Source of the DNA: Kutzneria sp. 744 | GTDB lineage: Bacteria; Actinomycetota; Actinomycetes; Mycobacteriales; Pseudonocardiaceae | Assembly (NCBI RefSeq): GCF_000568255.1 | Contig: NZ_KK037166.1 | Coordinates: 5,452,606-5,489,533, forward strand | Reading direction: 5' to 3' | DNA: 36,928 bases | Shown here: piece after piece, positions 34,439 to 36,928 of the stretch | How positions within the stretch are numbered: position 1 is the stretch's first letter | Layout of the letters: every line of letters begins with the position of its first letter | Notes under the pieces: model-generated | What the model was told of the DNA's origin: nothing | What the model saw: the letters and a program-made list of their open reading frames with translations, nothing else | The model's database searches: none | Made by a program: the position numbers and the translations under genes

Positions 34439-35328
34439 CTTTCGGTCTCCTCGTCGAGCACGGAAAGGATCTCGGGCACGGCATCCGCCCGCAGCACGCC
34501 GGCCTCGGCGGCCCGGTGCGCGGTGCGGCGGGCCAGCGCCAGGTAGGCCTGCACGGTGTCGGGCGAAGCCTCTCGCAGCACGGTGACGTGCTTGCGGACC
34601 GTCCCGACGTCGCCGCGGGCGACCGGGCCCGTCAGGGCGCGGTCCCCGTGCCGCAGCGCGTTGTCCAGCGCCGCCGACAGCAGCGGGCTGATCACCCGCT
34701 CCGCCGGCTCGATGCCCGCGTTGCGCAACAGGTCCACGCATTCGGTGACCAGGGTGGCCAGGTGGTTGGCGCCGTGGGTCAGCGCCGCGTGATAGAGCGG
34801 GCGGACCGCCTCGGGCACCCGCACCGGCTCCGCGCCCATCTCCACGACCAGCGCCTCGCCGACGTTCCAGCCGGCCAGGTCGTCCTGGTTCGCCGTCACG
34901 CCGACGCAGCACGACACCACGCGGTGCAGGTCCTCCGGGCGACCGGTGAAGGTCATCGCCGGGTGCAGCGCCAGCGGCAGCACACCGACGTCGGCCGCCG
35001 GTCGAAGAACGTCGACCCCGTGCGCCCCGGAGGTGTGCACCACGATCTGGCCGGCGCGCAGCGAACCCGTCGCCACCAGACCGCGAACGAGGCCGCCGAG
35101 GGCGTCGTCCGGCACGGCCAGGAGCACCAGGTCCGACCGCGACGCGACTTCGTCCGGCGGCAGCAGCGGCACGTCCGGCAACAGCTCCTCGGCCCGGCGC
35201 ACCGACGCCTTGGACACGGCGGACGCCGCTACGACGACGTGGCCCGCCCGGGCCAGCGCGGCGCCGAGCACCGAACCGACCCTGCCGGCGGACACCACGC
35301 CCACCGCGAGTCGGGCGGGGCGGGTCAT
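34435..35328 (-). CDS. Rossmann-like and DUF2520 protein, candidate ketopantoate reductase (PanG-like)
   Basis: 297 aa. An N-terminal Rossmann fold begins [22 protein letters not shown] (dinucleotide-binding pattern G-x-x-x-x-G), and a C-terminal helical DUF2520 domain carries [16 protein letters not shown]. Same place as Rv3603c of M. tuberculosis. The operon with panC, panD and coaX and the fold suggest reduction of ketopantoate to pantoate, but this is inference from context. ATG at 35326-35328 with GGAG upstream; head of the operon. Confidence 0.82.
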   Translation of the reverse strand: MTRPARLAVGVVSAGRVGSVLGAALARAGHVVVAASAVSKASVRRAEELLPDVPLLPPDEVASRSDLVLLAVPDDALGGLVRGLVATGSLRAGQIVVHTSGAHGVDVLRPAADVGVLPLALHPAMTFTGRPEDLHRVVSCCVGVTANQDDLAGWNVGEALVVEMGAEPVRVPEAVRPLYHAALTHGANHLATLVTECVDLLRNAGIEPAERVISPLLSAALDNALRHGDRALTGPVARGDVGTVRKHVTVLREASPDTVQAYLALARRTAHRAAEAGVLRADAVPEILSVLDEETER

Positions 35329-35421
35329 GACAGGAGCTCCCTTGTGGCTGTTCCAGGCCCGATCAGACGCCGGGTACCGGACCGGACGAGGCTAACCGCA
35401 GTTGACGATTCAGCTTCCCGG

Positions 35422-35439
35422 CCGTGACTAGTTTCACGG
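35422..35439. terminator. Small dyad downstream of the PrsW gene
   Basis: CCGTGA and TCACGG around a 6-nt centre, between the PrsW gene and the pantothenate operon. It could close the PrsW transcript or act as an operator; the evidence is weak. I see nothing else in 35329-35469. Confidence 0.35.
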
Positions 35440-35469
35440 GTGCCGCCGACACGGCTGAGGCCGGGTCGG

Positions 35470-36681
35470 TCATGCGCGCAGCCCATCCGTGCCGTTCTCA
35501 CGCCCGTCCAGGTGATTGCGGGTGGCCCGCATGGCGTCCGGGGCGTTCACCGCCACCTGCCGGGCCGCCAGCATCGTGGCCAGCAGCCGGCGCTGCCGGT
35601 CGTCGGACTCGGGGCCGGCGGTGCCGTGTTCGACGGCGTCCCGCAGAAATGCCAGTTCCGTCGCGGCGGTCTGGTACTCGGACACGGCCTTGGCCGCCTG
35701 GCTGCCGGCCCGCTTGCGCACGGCCGCCCGCCAGCCTCGACGCCCGGTCAGGCTGGCCAGCAGCGACACCTCGCTGTCGGCGATCCAGCCCGCGGCGGCC
35801 ATGCCCGGCAACTGCGCGGCCACCACCCGCTGCTCACGCCGTCGTTGCCAGACCACCACCGCCACCGTCGCGGCCAGAATCGGCAGTATCACGAGGAAGT
35901 ACACGATGAGGAACGTGTTCGCGCCACCCAGCGTGGCCGAGGAGTTCCACAGCGAGTGCAGCAGCACCGCGCAGATGTACCCGACCAGCGGCGCGATGAC
36001 CCGGACCTTGCTGCTGCGGGTGCGGGCCGCGATTCCGATGCCGATGCCGGTCATGCCGGTGAACAGCGGATGCGTGAACGGGGCGAGCACGCCGCGCAGC
36101 ACGAAGGCGCCGATCACGCCGCCGGTCGCGCCGCCGAAGCCGTACTTCACGAAGGCCAGCCCGAAGTACTCGATGTTCTCGGTGAAGGCGAAGCCGGTGG
36201 CGACAAAGCCCGCGTAGACGATGCCGTCGACCAGGCCGTCGAACTCCTGCCGCCGCCACACCAACAGCCCGACCAGGAAGATGCCCTTGGCCGCCTCCTC
36301 GGCGACCGGCGCGGTGGCCACGGCCGCGAGGGTGTGCCCGCCGCCGTGCCCGAGCACGATGTCGCCCAAGGCCTCGGCGGTGCTGTTGAGCAGCAATGAG
36401 CAGATCGTCGCGCCGCAGGCGCCCCACAGGAAGGCCACCCAGAGCAGCTTCGCCGGCTCGGGCTCCCAGCGGTCGAGCCACAGGAACGCGGCGATGACCG
36501 GGCCGACCGGCAGCAGCGCGCCGGCCGCGCCGACGGCCACCCCGAGCGGGCCCACCTTGCCCACGCCGAGTCCGAGCAGAATGAGTGCGGCCAGGCCGAG
36601 GGCGATCAGTCCGACCACCGGGGCCAGCACGGTCCGGGTCCGTGGCGCTGCTGTCGTCACGGGGATGAACCATAGGGCCAT
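35470..36681 (-). CDS. PrsW-family intramembrane metalloprotease
   Basis: 403 aa, polytopic membrane protein (about eight helices up to residue 290). PrsW signatures are intact: APVAEEAAKGIFL (EExxK), DGLVDGIVYAGFVATGFAFTENIEY, FTHPLFTGMTG and HSLWNSSA, which provide the Glu/His metal site. PrsW in Bacillus cleaves the anti-sigma factor RsiW; here the target is unknown. A C-terminal cytoplasmic tail of about 110 residues, Arg/Ala-rich, is present. The ATG at 36679-36681 leaves only 12 bp to the divergent gene; a GTG at about 36660 (VTTAAPRTRT) is an alternative start giving more room for promoters. Confidence 0.9.
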   Translation of the reverse strand: MALWFIPVTTAAPRTRTVLAPVVGLIALGLAALILLGLGVGKVGPLGVAVGAAGALLPVGPVIAAFLWLDRWEPEPAKLLWVAFLWGACGATICSLLLNSTAEALGDIVLGHGGGHTLAAVATAPVAEEAAKGIFLVGLLVWRRQEFDGLVDGIVYAGFVATGFAFTENIEYFGLAFVKYGFGGATGGVIGAFVLRGVLAPFTHPLFTGMTGIGIGIAARTRSSKVRVIAPLVGYICAVLLHSLWNSSATLGGANTFLIVYFLVILPILAATVAVVVWQRRREQRVVAAQLPGMAAAGWIADSEVSLLASLTGRRGWRAAVRKRAGSQAAKAVSEYQTAATELAFLRDAVEHGTAGPESDDRQRRLLATMLAARQVAVNAPDAMRATRNHLDGRENGTDGLRA

Positions 36682-36693
36682 GAGGTTGACCCA

Positions 36694-36928
36694 GTGGAAT
36701 TAGACACAGTGGCACTCCCCGACTGGCATTCGGCTTGGCGGGCAGCCCTCTACGGCCCTACGGGCTTCTTCGCCCGCGGGTCGCGCCCGGCCGACCACTT
36801 CCGCACCTCGCCCTTGGTCGGGCCGGAACTGGCCGAGGCGGTGGTCGAGCTGCTGCACCGGGTGGACATGGCCCTGGACCGGCCGAATCCGCTGGATTTC
36901 GTGGACGTCGGGGCCGGCGGCGGCGAGC
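36694..36928 (+). CDS. SAM-dependent methyltransferase, N-terminal part (3' end outside window)
   Basis: 78 codons visible to the right edge. Translation begins VELDTVALPDWHSAWRAALYG, then GFFARG, DHFRTSPLVGPELAEAV and the SAM-binding motif FVDVGAGGGE. The layout YGPxGFF...FRTSP...VGAGGG resembles MidA/NDUFAF7-type methyltransferases (PF02636), but too little is present to be sure. GTG at 36694 is the earliest sensible start; a second GTG lies 15 bases later. Divergent from the PrsW gene. Confidence 0.75.
   Translation, partial: MELDTVALPDWHSAWRAALYGPTGFFARGSRPADHFRTSPLVGPELAEAVVELLHRVDMALDRPNPLDFVDVGAGGGE

Noticed and set aside
35387-35400. GGCTAACCGCAG as an iron box before the pantothenate operon
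   Set aside because: It shares only one half with the iron box at 29221; the other half is absent and no iron role is expected.

Overview
The window is high-GC DNA (about 70% by eye) with short intergenic gaps, many GTG starts and four-base stop/start overlaps. It carries an Lsr2 nucleoid protein, an actinobacterial ClpC and a gene order that matches the Mycobacterium tuberculosis Rv3587c-Rv3603c neighbourhood (Rv3587c-like membrane protein, canB, mutY, alpha/beta hydrolase, clpC, lsr2, lysS, coaX, panD, panC, Rv3603c-like). It is therefore an actinomycete chromosome, most likely Pseudonocardiaceae (inference). I cannot name the species from sequence alone.

Layout. 1-1.5 kb: left-running zinc-type ABC importer (ATPase cut by the window edge, binding lipoprotein) behind two Zur-like boxes. 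1.5-9.1 kb: a VanZ-like membrane protein, then a carbohydrate uptake locus (UgpC/MsiK-type ATPase, two MalG/MalF-type permeases, binding lipoprotein) divergent from two LacI-family regulators; a DasR-type dre-like site lies between the regulators. 9.1-12.7 kb: three left-running exported or membrane proteins, one a 598-residue secreted protein built from R-x-LPG repeats. 12.8-15.0 kb: canB followed by a mutY that is broken by about 475 bp of lower-GC, dyad-rich DNA, then a hairpin made of two DnaA-box sequences and an IS30-family transposase fragment. 15.0-21.0 kb: a small Cys-rich zinc protein, a 2H phosphoesterase, an alpha/beta hydrolase, an M1-type metallopeptidase lipoprotein, a BNR-repeat lipoprotein with a decapitated paralogue, and a membrane-anchored EEP nuclease. 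21-29.2 kb: clpC with a ClgR-like box, a MarR/MFS divergent pair, and an iron-siderophore type ABC importer (two permeases plus ATPase) behind an IdeR/DmdR-like box; the ATPase gene is split by a 328-bp tandem duplication. 29.4-36.9 kb: lsr2, lysS, a methyltransferase, coaX-panD-panC-(panG-like) as a tight pantothenate/CoA operon, a PrsW-family protease and the start of another methyltransferase.

How the parts work together. The sugar locus looks like a self-contained regulated importer with its own ATPase. The zinc and iron importers each carry their expected metal-responsive operator. coaX, panD and panC sit in one transcription unit that makes pantothenate and phosphorylates it towards CoA. 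lsr2 has its own promoter.

The points most worth a second look are: the mutY interruption and what the inserted DNA is; the ATPase duplication, whose sequence errors rise towards the junction and may reflect assembly; a dispersed hairpin repeat with CCACATG tips at three intergenic sites; and the R-x-LPG repeat protein. I found no CRISPR array, tRNA, rRNA or complete mobile element.
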